A stretch of 64,000 nt of DNA from Neurospora tetraspora. Its lineage: Eukaryota; Ascomycota; Sordariomycetes; Sordariales; Sordariaceae. The notes beneath the pieces are model-generated. The model ran no database searches. It was not told where the DNA came from and saw only the letters and a list, made by a program, of their open reading frames with translations. The position numbers were made by a program, and so were the translations under genes. The stretch covers positions 6,634,001 through 6,698,000 of the forward strand of contig NW_026944383.1 in the NCBI RefSeq assembly GCF_033439725.1. The letters are read 5' to 3'. Positions 1 to 14,003 of the stretch are shown here, piece by piece; position 1 is the first letter of the stretch; each line of letters opens with the position of its first letter.

Positions 1-3000
1 CTGATCCTCCTGCTTCTGTGCTGGTGCAACCCCGGGTGTGCTTCCCGTTCAAAGTTGCTCGTGTTGCTCGTGTGGCATCTCTCTTCGTCTGGTACGGTAG
101 CTATTAGTAACAAGCAAAATAGCTTCCGGCTCCGCGGCGCGGGTGCAATGTTTCTCCTAGCTGTATGTACACACTTGTGTCTGTGTTAAAAACTCGTCTG
201 TATTTTCGTGGTCTTTTCGGCTCTGGAAGCCTGTGAGCCTGCCCCGCCTGTGTGAATGTCCAACCGATCCTACCCACCTGAAAAACATCAGATATCAACT
301 GTTCCATCCACCCCACCAATCGCCTTGGCAAGAATCATGGCGTGAATCTCTAATTTCACATGACATTCACGCTATGCGGCCGTCTTCGAGTGAATAGGCC
401 GCAGAGAATGTGAGGAGACAGAGAAGCAAAAGAAAGAGGGGCGAATTTGAGTTTCGGCGTCTGTAAGGCAGAGTTATCCAGTCCGTTATAGGAAAGCGTG
501 GTTTATAGTGGTTGCAACTGGGCTCCTCCATGAACGTAACTGCAACCTTCTTTTTTGCAGTTGCAACGCAACGCCCACAAAGAATTTGACTCCTCGAAAA
601 GAGGCTTTCTTCTGCAACCGCAAAAGCGGCCACCCTGTTCGCAGATTCGTCGGAGCCACCAGAACCTGGAGAGCTTTTGGTCCGGGTTCTGGCAACTGGG
701 ACTGTAAGTGGCCGGTTTGCTTGTGAGTGTGCGACACCACGGGAAGTGGCATCACGAAGAAAAAGAGATAGGAATCCTTGTTCGGGGACTGATGAGTCCG
801 TGGCCTGTTGTGCGATAGATTTGAGCAAAAAGAAGCGAGGCTTGTTCCCTCTCTCCGGCAATTCTCGTAGGATTCTTTTCACCTTGCAGATTGTGGTTAG
901 TTCGCGTTGTCTGAGGTAGTATTGGATTGTTGATTTTATGTGATATTGTGTGGATCTCATATGTCGTTCACTTCAGCTTTCAGATGCACTCCTTTGAACG
1001 CAAATTACGCCATAGGAAATCGAGCATCGCAAACAAAAGTGTTGCCTGAGCTTGCAATCACATTTGAGAAACCCGTATTGCTCACATCCAGACTCTGTTG
1101 CTGAAGAGAGCCCTTGCAAATATGTGGTTGATAATATCGTGTCTCCGCAATCATCGATCTCTCATGTCACAGTCACATTGCGAAATTGGAGTGACAGATT
1201 TTCGCGGTGCGTTGAATCATCTCGCTCCTCGGTTTACGGACACTGGGCTGGCTTCATGATGGTCCGTTCACTGATTGCTGAGCTCCTCTTCGGGTTGCCT
1301 GGCTTGCCTGGCTTGGTAGGCTGACCGGGGCCCCAGATAGTTGATGATATGATGGCCGGGGAGGGGCAAAAAGGTGTGGGAAGAGAAGAGGGGTAAAAGA
1401 GACAAGTGAAAAGGTTGGCCAGGAAGGATCCTAGAGAGGTGGTTGGTCAATAACTGACCTCGAATCCAAAAAGGGAAAGAGATTAAGACAACTTACAGCT
1501 TGTCCAACCCATCTTGTTATGCCAACCTCGTGTTGGCCACCTTTCGAAGAAAACCGTTAGGTCTTAGCGTAGGCCAGTTGTTCTGAGATGTCTTTGACTT
1601 TCTGGCCCCATGTCACCGAGTTTTTAGAGGCCGTTGAGATACTTGCTTTTTGCTCTGTTATCTCGCTTGAAAGCGGAGAGAGATCCATACCATCAACGGA
1701 TATCGTGCTCGCTTTCGATCAACTTGTGTACGGTCATCGCAGAAGACCGCCAGCATTTTTTTTCATGAGGATCTTCACGCTGACAGGGGACACAGTGAGG
1801 GTTTGCGGGATGCGGTTCACTTCCCGTGGTTCGTGAGTCCGTTTCAGGAAAAGTCCCCTCACGAGTCTTGATCACAACTACCAGATCGTTACGTCTCTTC
1901 TGATTGGCTCTTTCCAGGAGTTTTTATTCCCGTTGTGAAAGGGAATTCCCGTAAGGTTAACTGCAAGACTGCTGGCGGAGACATCTGAACCGTAAAACGG
2001 CGCAATTGAAGATCGATCGGTGACCGGCTCTTGGCGTAACCACTGCTCATCCACGGTGAGTCTGATCATTGTCCCCATGATTGCAATGCTCGCCGTCATG
2101 ATGAGTTGTGGTTCTGATATCTGGCGAGGCCATTATTGATTCGTGGCAAGTGTGATGCCGGAGATTTGGACTCCTTCGCGCACTTTGTACGGCACATGTG
2201 TACCGGCTGGCCTGGGTACGGCTCTCGCGGTGAATCTGAAAAACACCACAAGATAGCCCCTTGTCCGCCTCCGCGAGCTACACCGTACTAATAAACGGTC
2301 CTTTCCGCTGATGAGCGCGGCCAGAATCTGACACTAACCCCGCAAGGACGAAGGTGAGCGAAATGAAGATGTGATATCACACCGTGACCTTGCCGTTTAG
2401 GACATGAGCTCCGTACGCCTCGCAAGCCCAGAACGTCGCTCAGCTCCAGACGAACGTCATATTTCAGAATGAATGCCGTGATGCCGTAGTTGCCGAGACA
2501 ATGCCCCTTGTTGTGAAATGCGAGGAGTAAGCAAACATTGACAACGTCGAAGTGAGATGTCCTTCCAACTGAATCGTTTATGATCGTCGATAATGCTTCA
2601 ATGATGGAAGCTAGAAATGCGCCGTACAGATTGCCCCTAAAAATCTTAGTGCATGCAAATCTCTTGTGGGGCATAGTCCCATGTTCCCTGAAGGTCGACT
2701 GTCGTGGTCACTCGGTGATATCGGACATGTCAGCCCCGATGTGATGCGGAAGCGAATGGTGAGGCCCAGTTTGATGAACTTGTTAAGTGCTTGTGAGCGG
2801 GTTAATTGTCTTGATCGGCGAAATTCCCAAATGGGAGAACGATGAGGTGCGGGGAGGTGGAAAGGGTAAAAATAGCAAAAGGACTAAATACTTGCATGCA
2901 GCAGCTAGAAGGGCGGGGACGATGACGGAGTCGGATGTACCACTTGGTGATGTCTTGCAGACTGAGCCCAAAATTAGCCCACAACTGCAATGAGGAAAAA

Positions 3001-6000
3001 TTCCATCACACCTGTGGAACTGCTGTGGGACTACGGCAGAGGTTCCTGCTGGTCCTGTCAGCAATAAGAGGGTTAATCTGTCCGAAAAGGGAAGCTGAGC
3101 GGTTAATTAGTCCACCGACTGTTCCCAGCTTGATTTTTGACTGATGGCCGCGAGCCACCCCGTTCATGATGCCATCACCAGCCGTGGAAGAGCCTAAGAG
3201 GCATTCCTGGAATTCGGGTCATGCTGAAGGTGAATAGGAGCACGCGACGGCCGATATCCTGACCGACTTCCCCGCTCGACACCAAAGTGCGCTATCGGCG
3301 TTGGGCACAGTCAACAAGATAGGTCGGGCTGCTCGTAGTCGTGTCGTCGTCAGTGTCGGCGTCGTCGTCCTTCATCTTCATTGCTATCGAGTCGTTCGAC
3401 AAGCAAGCAAGGCTGCAGTGGTTCGAGAGATGGAGACAACAAGGTCATGCCACAGTAAAAAAGCAAGGAGGTTTTTGATGCCAAGAAGAAGAAGCGAACA
3501 AAAGGCACCAGGGTTCTGGTACGTACACTCAGAGTGCAGACCCCGCGACGGCAAGAACGGTCCACCATCTCCACTACTCCACCACCCCTACCGACTCCAT
3601 CGCTGCACCCCACCCGAGCTTGCCCTTGCACATCACAGTGGTGATTGGAGGAAGCTACGATTAATGCCTGCCGCATCCATGCTCGACATCCAGTCGATCT
3701 CGTTGAGCGGGCCAATCTCAGCTGAATGCCGCCTCGCGGGCCGCAGCCATGTCTGCACTACATCTGCACTAGGCGAAGTCGTCACACTGATGGTCGAATC
3801 ATGGTCGAATCATGGTTGTTATCGGCCCTCTTGCAGATTTTTCTCTTTTCTGTCATTCAACAGACTCTTTTGACCGGCAACCATCACCGAGAGCACCTCA
3901 GCACTTCCCGTCCAGGTCTCTCGGTCCCTGCCCCGTCTACCTGTCGCAGCCACACTCGACAGCACAGCAGACAAGTGTCGCGGTAACACCCGACAGCAAG
4001 CAAGTACATCTGGGGTGCTCTTCTCAGGGCGGTCAGTGCTCCTGCTCTCCTGTGGTGGATGTTTGCCTTGCAGCGAGGTTCACCATGTCTGGACCCGGCC
4101 GGGCCACACCACGCCAGTTCTCAACTGGAGAGCGAGGCGGCCAATCCGAACGCCGTCCTTCACCAGACCCTGATGATTTGCGGGCTCTTCAGATTTGACA
4201 TTTCAACACACGAACGACAGACTCGCCAGAAAAGCCCATCCGGAGGCTCCTCCTGAAAGCCCGATCTCGCCCCTAATCAGGGACTGTCCAAGTGATATCT
4301 CGGCAGGCCGGCGACGACGGCACGATAGGTGGTGATACGGGGTTCACCATTGCCCTAACACCAAGCAGTCCTAGCCCCAGAGATGGATCCCTCCAAGGCC
4401 CAAGGCCCAAGCCCTCCCACAACCCGAAAGCCGACGCTCGTCCACCGAGATTGCGAGGTTGAGAGACGGGGAATTATTGCTCTTCCCACGGACCATGTCT
4501 GGGGTTCTGGGGAGAGAGAGACATCATCATACTCATCATCACCGGGACCGCATCTCTGTATGTGATCCGGATACGGGCCAGCATGCGACCTGGCCGTCCG
4601 CCATCGTCCCGTCATCCGGTAGTACTACCACCCAGGACCGAACGCAAAAAAAGCCATCTCGAATCGCTCCCTTCTCAGAAGAGCTCAATAGGTTCTTCTT
4701 CTCTCAAGACTTGGCATGGATTTGGTGTAATGGTTGAATAATGCACATGCAGCCATTCGACGTCCCCGAGCAAAAGGTAGGGTTGCAAGAAGACGGCAGA
4801 GATGGGTGTGTCGAGCAGGCAAGACACAACTGCGCATTACGGGACAACCACTGCATTGTTCCAGTCAGTCAGCCATAATACCACCTGGCGTCGACGAATT
4901 CTCGTTGCTCGCTTTCTCGGTTGCGGGCATGTCATTCTTCGCTTCCAACCGTCCGTCACATCTCTGATAACCAAACCCTGTTGGTCTTGACAAGTTCATT
5001 GTCTTTTTGTCCGTCAGCCTCTCAGCTGCCCCTATCCCAAGGCTAAGCGACGAATCTGTTGGCTCTTCACATGAAAGCCTGCTCGCAACGGATACATGGC
5101 AAATCTCGTCGACATAACGGCCATGGGCTCACAACAAAAAAAAGTTGTTCAGAGTCACAGGTCTGGCGATCAGCGGACCCTCTGCTTTGCCTAGTTTGAT
5201 ATCAGACGGCGGGAGTTGCCAAAGAGAGCCAAGCATGTCTGATCATTTTGCCCGGATTCTACCCATGTATCTCGCCGGTACAGTGAGCTTCCTTCTTTCT
5301 GCACTCGTGCTGACCCCCGTGCCAATGAGCTCCCGGCCAAGTCGGCGCCGAGCACGCATGAGCTGCCCTTTTGGTTGCTCAACAGCTTCTTCGCTTTCCC
5401 CTGCAGCCATCTTTTTCCGTGAATGGCCTCCGTACCCTGGACGAGATACCTTGTCAATACCTCCCCATGCCCTGCCTCTGGCGTTGATGCTACCCTTGCA
5501 CGCCGCTAGTTACACGACACTTGCCCTCATCCGTACCCCTTGCCCTTCCTTCCCCCCTGGCCTGGATACCATCGGCGGTGGGGTCCTGTTGGGTCGTCCT
5601 GGTCCCCTCCCACATCCGAGTGAGACCTTCCGGGCGACCATCACCAATGAGCGGGATTCCTTGGCCTCCCCTGTCCAGAGAGCAAGAAGAACCGGAACCT
5701 CGTGAGGACAGCAGCAGGCCAGCAGCAGCCCTGTGTGCCTGTGAGGTTGTGTGCGTGTGCCTGTGTGCCATGGACCAGCGTTCTCCCGTAGGTACCACCG
5801 TCCACCGTCGATACCACCGCAGTACAGTAGGGCACCAACTAACGCAGCTCGAGGGTCAAATCGGGAAAAGCAGTGAATTAGCCCGCTTTTCAAAAATAGA
5901 ACAGGTGAGCAATCACACGGCTTTGCACCACACGCTGGCCCATCGACCGGGCCTGATATAAGAATTTGCCCACTTCTCTCTCGACGTTCCGGTTTGGTCT

Positions 6001-6482
6001 TCTCATCTGCAGGCCAAAATTGAAGAGAAGGATAGTGAGATCCAGGTGTCGTCCAGTCCAGTCCAGTCAACAAACCTTTTCCCTCTCTCTTTTAATTACA
6101 CTCAACCTCACGCTACCCAGTCAAACGTCTCTCGACTCGACGAGTTCAACATCGAACCAACTTCCGAGCCCAGTTCACACGCAAGCCGGCCTTGCTCACG
6201 ATCCAGTCATTCATTCGACGATACAAATAATCTAATAATCTGATACAAGAGAGGGTTTTTGGGTATAAGCCCCCTAGCGATTTGCCCCTGGACCTTCTGG
6301 ACCGACGAGAGGATAGAGAGGCCCTGGCCATTTCTGCCCATTTTCCTCGGCCTAGCTGAAGTTTACCACCCCTGGTCCCGACCACCCCCTCTCCGCTAGC
6401 ACCTCCCACCACCCCCCTGGGTCCCGGTGCTGTGCTCCATAACTCACCCCAAAGAGGTACTTCTCATACAAGAAGGGTACAA
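1..6482. other. Gene-free stretch upstream of the Zn2Cys6 factor
   Basis: No open frame here shows a domain, a plausible exon chain or a recognisable family on either strand. The frames present (the longest about 190 codons) are of low-complexity, arginine/serine-rich composition typical of chance frames in moderately GC-rich fungal DNA. The last 2-3 kb become C/T- and C/A-rich (for example a GTCCA x3 run near 6051), which resembles the long pyrimidine-rich leaders of Neurospora regulatory genes. I infer that part of it is promoter and long 5' leader of the transcription factor at 6483, with many short upstream ATGs. A non-coding RNA cannot be excluded. Confidence 0.5.
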
Positions 6483-8658
6483 ATGTCAACACGGCCCCCC
6501 AACCACCACGGAGACATCACGAAGACATCCTCAGTCAACATGACGACCATGACAACAACCAAGACCAAGGCGGCCGCAAAGGCCGGCACCAATGCCGCGC
6601 CCAAGCAAAAGACGCAGATGCATCGCCGCTCAAGGACAGGTTTGTTTCCCTTTTTTTACGACCACTATCACTTACACACATCTCTTCGACAACGCTGGGC
6701 CGGGAAAGCTGACTTGACGACGTGAAGGATGTTACACATGCAGGTTGAGGAGGAAGAAGTGCGACGAGGGTTCTCCCATGTGCACCGCTTGCAAGCATCT
6801 CGGGCTTTGCTGCGAATACAAGAGGCCAATGTGGTGGAGCAACAATGATATGCGGAGGAAGCACAAGGACGATATCAAGATGATCATCAAGAGGAAGAAG
6901 CTTTCGGAGAAGTCGTCGCACACCATCCAGACTTCAATCAACACCCCGCCCGGACTCTCGCACTCGCTTCCGACGTCAGCGACCTTTTCAGACCCGCTTG
7001 ATCGCAACAGGTCCGCTTCGATCGACTCGCATTTTGGCTTCAACTTCAACAGCCCCCAGAACGTCCAGGATTTCACACCATTTGCGACACCACAAATAAA
7101 CCTCAATGGTGGAGAGTTCATCTTCCCACCCTTCTCTCCTTATGAGATCGATATGAAGACCGAGCGGCAAATCTTCATCAACGATGTCCCGACTCTTCGT
7201 GAATCAACAGTATCAACCTTCAGCACATATCAGACCCCGCCGCCTCCGGGCACAATTCTCCCGTCATTCCCTCTGGAAGGTGAATGGACCGAGCAGGTGT
7301 TCTCGGAGCGGAGGGAGTCATTGACGGAGGAGACTTTTAATGCGAACTTCTTCGACTTTGCCTGCGATCCGGCGATGGCTTCTTCGCAAGTGGCAATTGA
7401 GCTGGATGAGGGCGATCAGAAGCTCCTCGATCACTTCGTTCAACACGTTCTTCCGACCATCTTCCCGATTTTGGAATCCAACCAGCACGGCTCAATCAGT
7501 TCCGAGCTTGTTCTTCCATCACTGGCCAACAATAAGGGTTACCTGCACTGCTGCTTGAGCATTGCGGCGCAACACTTCAAGTCTACGACGGGTATTCAGA
7601 GCGAGGAGATTGACAACGACATCATGCGTCACCGCTATGCCACCATCACCTGGCTGTGCGAGGCGCTCAATCGCGATGAGAACCATCAGCCAATTCTTGA
7701 TGCTACTCTTGGCTTGATTTTCTTCCAGTGCATAGTTGGCCGTCCTGAGGATACTCTTCCTGATATCCCCTGGCACCAGCATTTCCAAGCGGTAGTATCG
7801 CTCGTGCAGAAGCTGGATCTTGCCGGACTTGTTTCGGATATCACCAAGCCACTGACCCATACACCTTTCAACATGACGCTCACGTCTTGGATTGACATTT
7901 TGGGCGCCACGATGCTGGGCAGTTCCCCCTTGTTCGCTCACACCTACCGCAACAAGCATCTTTCGATCAACAACCACTCGCTCGGCTTGCGCGAGCTGAT
8001 GGGCTGTGAGGATCGTGTTATGTATCTCATCTCGGAGATTGCCTGCCTTGAGTCGCTCAAGAACCAGGGCATGGACGACATTACCCTTTGCCAGCACGTC
8101 CGTGGCCTTGGCGACGAGATCAGCAACACCGAGATCAACGAGGGCACGCTCGTCGAGCCTTACAACACCAACGGGACCCTGAGCCCTAAGCAACTGAGCA
8201 AGAACATCACCGCCGCCTTCCGTCTTGCTGCTCGCATCTACCTCTGCAGCCTCGTCCCGGGCTTCTACCCTGCCCAGCCCAGCTGCATGGGTCTCGTCGA
8301 GAAGCTCACCGCGGTCCTCCAGCTGATCCCCTCGGGGGTCAACGGGTACGACCGCTCGCTCACCTGGGTCTACCTGATCGGTGGATCCGTCAGCGTGCCC
8401 GGCTCTTCTTTCCGCAACTTCTTCGAGAATCGCGTCGCCCAGCTCGGCGACGTGGCCAACTCGGGCAGCTTCGGCCGCATGACCGTCCTCCTTCGCGAGG
8501 TCTGGCTGCAGTACGAGGCCATCCTGGCGGCTGCCGAGGCGGCGGCGGGCACTTCTTCCTCTTCCGAGGCCCCACAACAACAGCAGCAAGTCAACGCACA
8601 TTACGTCCGCTGGCGGGAGGTCATGCAGATCAAGGGATGGGATTACTTGCTCATCTAA
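6483..8658 (+). CDS. Zn2Cys6 transcription factor with Fungal_trans_2-type region
   Basis: Two exons: 6483-6639 and 6728-8658 (88-nt intron, branch-like gctgac near 6708), 695 aa. The start is the first ATG of the frame. The splice restores a complete binuclear zinc cluster: Cys54-x2-Cys57-x6-Cys64-x6-Cys71-x2-Cys74-x6-Cys81, preceded by HRRSRTG and followed by the YKRPMWW motif seen in one large subgroup of fungal regulators. A K/R-rich linker follows (about residues 95-115). From about residue 285 to the end the protein looks like the alpha-helical fungal-specific domain of PF11951 (Fungal_trans_2), including PWHQHFQAV. Near the C-terminus are an alanine/serine stretch and a five-glutamine run (about 669). 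Established: such proteins are nuclear, DNA-binding, pathway-specific regulators. The target is not visible. No metabolic cluster adjoins it, so its regulon cannot be guessed. Confidence 0.92.
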
Positions 8659-11600
8659 ACAACGACAAAGTAAAATCCGCTTTTTTCACCAGGCTGGCTT
8701 ACTGGCGGGAAGTGAAACCCAACCGATCTGCATGCGATGCTTGAAGCTGTTTAGGTGGCTGGAATCGGCCTCCTTTTCAATTTCTTTTTACGTTTCTTTT
8801 CTTATACCAACTTCTACACAACAAGAACTCAAAGAGTTTTTTAGACGTTGCCGCGAGGCAATTGAGACCCGGAGAGAGGAAAATGGACTTCTACTACAAT
8901 AACGACGACACACCACTGGATAGGATCAATGGATGGATGGATGGATGGACACGGAGGGGAGGACGGGTTGATAAGGGCAATGATCCATTTCGCTCTCTTG
9001 AAATCTTTTTGGACTGGGGTTGCAATTGAGTAATGGCGTTGTGTGGCCTTCCACCCATTTTGGGCAACTTTTTCTTCTTTCTTTCCACTCTTAGGAGGGA
9101 CACATTTTTAGGGAGGCATTTGGATTTGCATATCACATGGAGTTTCTTCGGCGGGCGGACGGGCGGGCGGTAGCATTACCCATGGCTGACCGGAAAGGAT
9201 ACCACGAGGGGGAAAACGCATGTAACTTAACGTGATTGGAAAGGAAAGGATTATACCCTGTGAAGGAGGAAAGATGGAAAGAATTCAAACAAATCAAACG
9301 AAGTTAAAGAAGTACATTCGCTGTTCATCACTCTTCTGCCTGTGCAATGCTCTCTGGTCATGATCATGAAAAGAGCCTCGGACGGAGGGACTTGCTCGGT
9401 CTGGGGTAGGTAGGTATTATCATGACGCGAATCTCAGCACCCATCCATTCATCACAGCTTATTGTGCTCAGCAATACCACTCCCACTTTACCTACCCGAA
9501 CGCCAAGTTTGTGAGTGTGAATGAGCGATAATACCTTACTTACCCTTCCAAGTTCCAATTCTGTCAAGCAGTTCGTCCTCTTTTTTTGCGAGGGCACCGA
9601 CGCAAGCTGTGGAAGTTGGGGTCCGCTATGCGACTTTTGCCCTTACGACGGGATCGACGGGATCTTTCAACTGACTGATAAAAAGCAAAGAACAAGAAAA
9701 CACCATTGCATGCAACACAACACAAACAAACTCCTCCAACACAACGTTTTTGTTTTTGCCCGGATGAGACCTTCTGCTTTAGGTTGTTCATCTCACCCGT
9801 TCCTTCCAATTGCCATTACCATTGCGTTCCGCATGTTGCCTCGCATTTTTCTCTTTATTTGCAACAATAGAGGGCGCGCAACAAATGCAACATGGTTGCT
9901 TACATGGATGGTGTCGTTTCTCTTGAAGATGATGGTTGATGGTGTGTGTACCTTGATGGCAGGATGTGTTGCGTTGCGTTTCCTTAGGTGGGGGTAGGTT
10001 GTTTTTTTCGTCCCGTCGTAACCTCGATGAAGGACCAAGACGGACTGGAACTTCTTTTCAGAAAAACAAGTTCCCGAACGTAACTTAAATGTTCCCCATA
10101 TCAATCCATCCGGTGAGCAATCTTGCGTGGTTCGTAGGGTTTAGCCTATATCTATTCCCCGACCGACCATCGCCATTACGACAACGTCAACGACGGCCGC
10201 GGCGCGCATGTGAAGCTCTTTCGACTCTTGGACGATTTCTCACTCTTTCACCACCACCCACCCATCCTCAACCCATCCAACCACCCCGCCTACTACACCC
10301 CCCTATCCTCACCGGTCAACGCCAACGATTAAGAAGAACCGAAAGAAAAAAAGAAAAAGAAGGAACGAAGCATAAGATCGTCTGAGCGCAAAATGGTTAA
10401 GTGGGGTGCATTACATCTTTGGTGTGCACCTCACACACAACCACAACTCAAACATTCGTGGGGAAGGAGCACCTCACCACAAGCTGAGTGGACGGAACCT
10501 CCCAGTTCTCCTTCCAAACAGCTGTTTCGTTTCAACTTCCTGCCTTCTTGGCGCTTAAAAAGTTGTGCTGTGCCGTCGACGTGCAGTTCGCATGCAGTGC
10601 GAAGACGGGAAGGAACGAAGCTCGAAGCTGTCGCTTGACTGCTGTGCCGTCTTCGTACGTCCCACCCGTCCCGTCTCTGCTATGCTCCAGACTGGCGCGG
10701 TTGAGGATCAGATTTGGCGAGATGAGTCTGTGCCGCTTCCCTCGTCAGAGTGTCGATTTGGTTGAGGTCGTGCTCTCGGCGATGATTTGGTTTAGTAGTT
10801 CCAGTTTGTGATGGCTTCAATCGGATATCCATACCTATCTCCCTCAAGACCATGGCCATCATCATCAACCTCGGGTGATCTCTACACTAAAGACCTGATT
10901 GAAGATTGCGTCACTATCACCCCATTTTCGCAAGTTGACTGAACAGAACAAGAGCAGCACGCGTACTTATCCGTGTGGATAATCATCACGAATCATCACG
11001 ATCTTGATTATGACAATCAATTCAAAAGACCCAAAGACCCCTGAATTTGCGCCTCCCGCTTTGCCCGCCCGTCAACACGGCACGGCACCACACAGCTAAA
11101 GCAGTCAATTTTCATCCCGCTTTTACCCTTCAAGCGAGATGTTTACCGGTCAGGGAACTGACGACAATTGAACCCGGAAGCACGGGGAGCTGGACGGCTG
11201 AGCATCTCGCTACCGAATTCTATTTGGTATGACCGATCCGACACCCTATCATCCTAACTCTCTATGGATGATGTTTACTTCAAACCGCTTAAGAAGTGTC
11301 GCTTCACAGGCTGCTCAAAAGTCAAAGGCTCAAAACGCTAAGACGAGGCCAGTGAGGTTCTGGACTGGATTATAGGAAGGCCACGCACGGTAGGAAAAGC
11401 ATGGCAGCGGTCATAAGTTGCCGGCGATCACCCTACTAGTGGTACGGTTCCCGACTCCCGTTCGGTTTCCGCGCCTCACTTTGCCGCTCGCAAGCTGATG
11501 ACCATAGGCCGCTGGCCTCCGCAAGCGAGGCCCGCAACAGCTGGGCTGGAGGACGATGATATCTCTTGAAGATATTGGTGAAAAGTTGTTTATTCAGCTT

Positions 11601-14003
11601 GGGTGTAGAGGCGCAGCAGCATCAGCAGCAGTTGTCTATTCAGAAGTTGACCGATTTCTGATACCATGAGGCTGGAGAGGCTGGGAAGGACGACATGTCA
11701 TCAACTGTTCAGCTTCATAAGTTGAGGCTCTTCAGACTACTCGCCTCTATTTCTGTCCATCTATCCTATTGTGGAAAGAAATCGTGGATATTTTTTCCTG
11801 GCTTAGCCACTTCCCTAGTCATGGCTGCCTCTCGTTGTTTTTGCATCGTGGATTGAATGGCGAATGGCTTCACTGCCCATGGCCACATTGCATTGTCTTT
11901 GACCACTCCCACTCCCTCCCCTTGGCCCCTTTCGGTCATTGTTGTGGGGCGATTTTGTTGACACGCGAATAGGGGCACGTTCAGATGTTTTGAAACCCAC
12001 TAGATACGTCAAAACAACACAGCCTCAACAACAAACCAAAAGGCGGTGGCCCATTTTCACGACCCTTTCTTTCGGAGCATGGAGACGAGGAGTGAGACTT
12101 ACGTAGTTTCTAGAAAAGAATGGGTGTTTTTTTGGGGAATGTCATGTGAGTGACTGCCGAGGAGCCTCATCAGGAGGCCTCTCTTTGGCGATCCATCCGC
12201 ATGCGCTTCTAAGCGCGCGCTTCAAGAGGGCTGTGGGAAACACGCACGGGCTGTTGCAGACATACAATCATCCTGGGGGCCATATCTGTCAGGGCGCTTA
12301 GGCCTCGAACGGAGTTGAATTGGCTTTGTGAGATGCCGCATAAGATTGTTTTGCTTTGCTTTCCAAGGTTTTTGCAAAGGGGTTTTAGCGGAAGGTACAT
12401 TCCAGTCCACCACCACCACAATCGTCACATCTTATTCTTTTAGCACGCAGTCAAGAATTATTCGGGAAGAGAAAAAAAAAAAGAGGCAACCGGGCCTCAA
12501 CAACGGATCACTCACCGTCTGAGTGGCAATGAGACCATAAATGTTTGACGGTCTGATGGTCGGTCTATCGGTCTATATCGGTCAAGTCTCCGAATGTCGA
12601 GCAAGCGGCGACATCCGCGAGGACAGTGTGCTATTTCTGTGGATCCAAAATAATGAATGAACAATCGAGAGGTGGGAACAGTGAGGTTAGATGAATGAAG
12701 TCATTCCGGGCCTCGTTTGGGCTTCAGTTGGGCCTCATCTGGGCCTCACTCACTCACGGCCTTGGTGGTCTGCTCACGAGTGGTCTCTTCAGATCCAACC
12801 CCGTAACCAGGTTCGGTTAGATTTGATCAGGTTGGTTTGTCAGATCAACTTCGTTTGTCTCTTCACTTCCCTACAATTCTTTGCCACATGATTGATGTGA
12901 TCATGATCAAAGGCAGCTAACAACGAGATGAAGCAAGCCAGAACGGGCGTTTCAAGATGATGGGAATCTACCAGTCTGCTAGCAATTCATGCCTTCAAAG
13001 GGCAATCGATGTGTCAAGATCGTGATAACACATTTCGCCCCGGCGTCTATCTTCCCGTTTTTCGATCATCTGAGCGTGTGTGAGGCTCTTTCGGCCGCCG
13101 GAAACCTGGAACCCGCGGACCCTGAAAGACGGGACGGGAATCTTGATCTTGCTCGGAACCAACCAACCCGACTTAAGTTCCGGCCACCAACTGGCGCGCG
13201 AAATCTCATCAGCTGAGGAATTGATCTATGATGATGTTCTTTGCTCTCCCCTCCAGAAGAAAAAGGCGCGCACGAGTCAAAGTGTCGTAAGGGAAAGAAT
13301 GAAAGAATGGAGGAGTGCCCGACCTCCCCGACCAACATAACACCATCGTCAACAGCGCGTACAGCGTCTAGATACCTATATATACAAAGATTCAATCCAA
13401 GTTGGAAGTTTGGAACTTAGAATGGGCTAAATACAATGTGTTAAAGATGGAATACCATGACTGGTACCTAGGCGGTACTTTCACCGGTTCAGGGTCGTCA
13501 GGGTCCAGTGACCGATGACGTGCGGCGGTTGTCGTTCATTGTTCGTAACCAACATGTAGTTAGTCGTTGGGCCAACACACTGGAGCTACAGTATGTGGCA
13601 CGGGGATGAGAAGTGGATGAAGAATGCCTTTGTTTGAATTGTAGCCGCGGGACCGCCATGCTCGGTTTGTATGAGGCTCTGTGCCGTCACCTGGAGCCTC
13701 ATCGAATTGCTGGATGGCCAAACATCCGACTTCGGGATGAGTACCCAGCTGGTATTATTGGGTCGTGTAAAGTATCACAAGTAAACAAGAACACCAGGGA
13801 TGAATAGTGTAGTGAGGTTTGGCAGAAAATGAAATATTTTGAAACTCCTACTAGTAGATGATATAATAGGCATGGTATCTCTAACCCATGATCCCAATAC
13901 TGCACTTGCACTGAACGAACAACAGCAAACAGCAACGGCACTAATAACAACGCCGGCCACGATCCCACTGCTTCTACCCCTGAACCTTCCAGGAAGTAGC
14001 CAT
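8659..14003. other. Gene-free stretch between the transcription factor and NOP14
   Basis: About 5.3 kb with no supported gene on either strand. It begins with the presumed 3' untranslated region of the transcription factor and ends with that of NOP14, so the two genes converge. It holds simple repeats (ATGG x5 at 8929-8948) and C/A- or T-rich segments. Short frames lack any domain signal. I saw no tRNA, no 5S rRNA and no inverted-repeat element. Confidence 0.5.
8929..8948. repeat. (ATGG)5 microsatellite
   Basis: Five perfect tandem copies of a tetranucleotide, about 270 bases past the stop of the transcription factor, probably in or just beyond its 3' untranslated region. Confidence 0.9.

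Noticed and set aside
367-960. 197-codon minus-strand frame near the left edge
   Set aside because: No domain, no signal peptide pattern that fits, and R/S-rich composition. Taken as chance.
3301-3873. 190-codon plus-strand frame opening with a non-ATG codon
   Set aside because: No homology-like blocks and biased R/H composition; the frame is in a probable leader region.
7519-8601. 360-codon frame on the minus strand opposite the transcription factor
   Set aside because: Mirror frame of a GC3-rich coding exon. The sense strand carries the zinc cluster and helical domain; the antisense frame has no domain-like pattern.
12496-12515. caacaacggatca, like the start of 5.8S rRNA
   Set aside because: Similarity ends after 13 bases, with no rRNA or ITS context.
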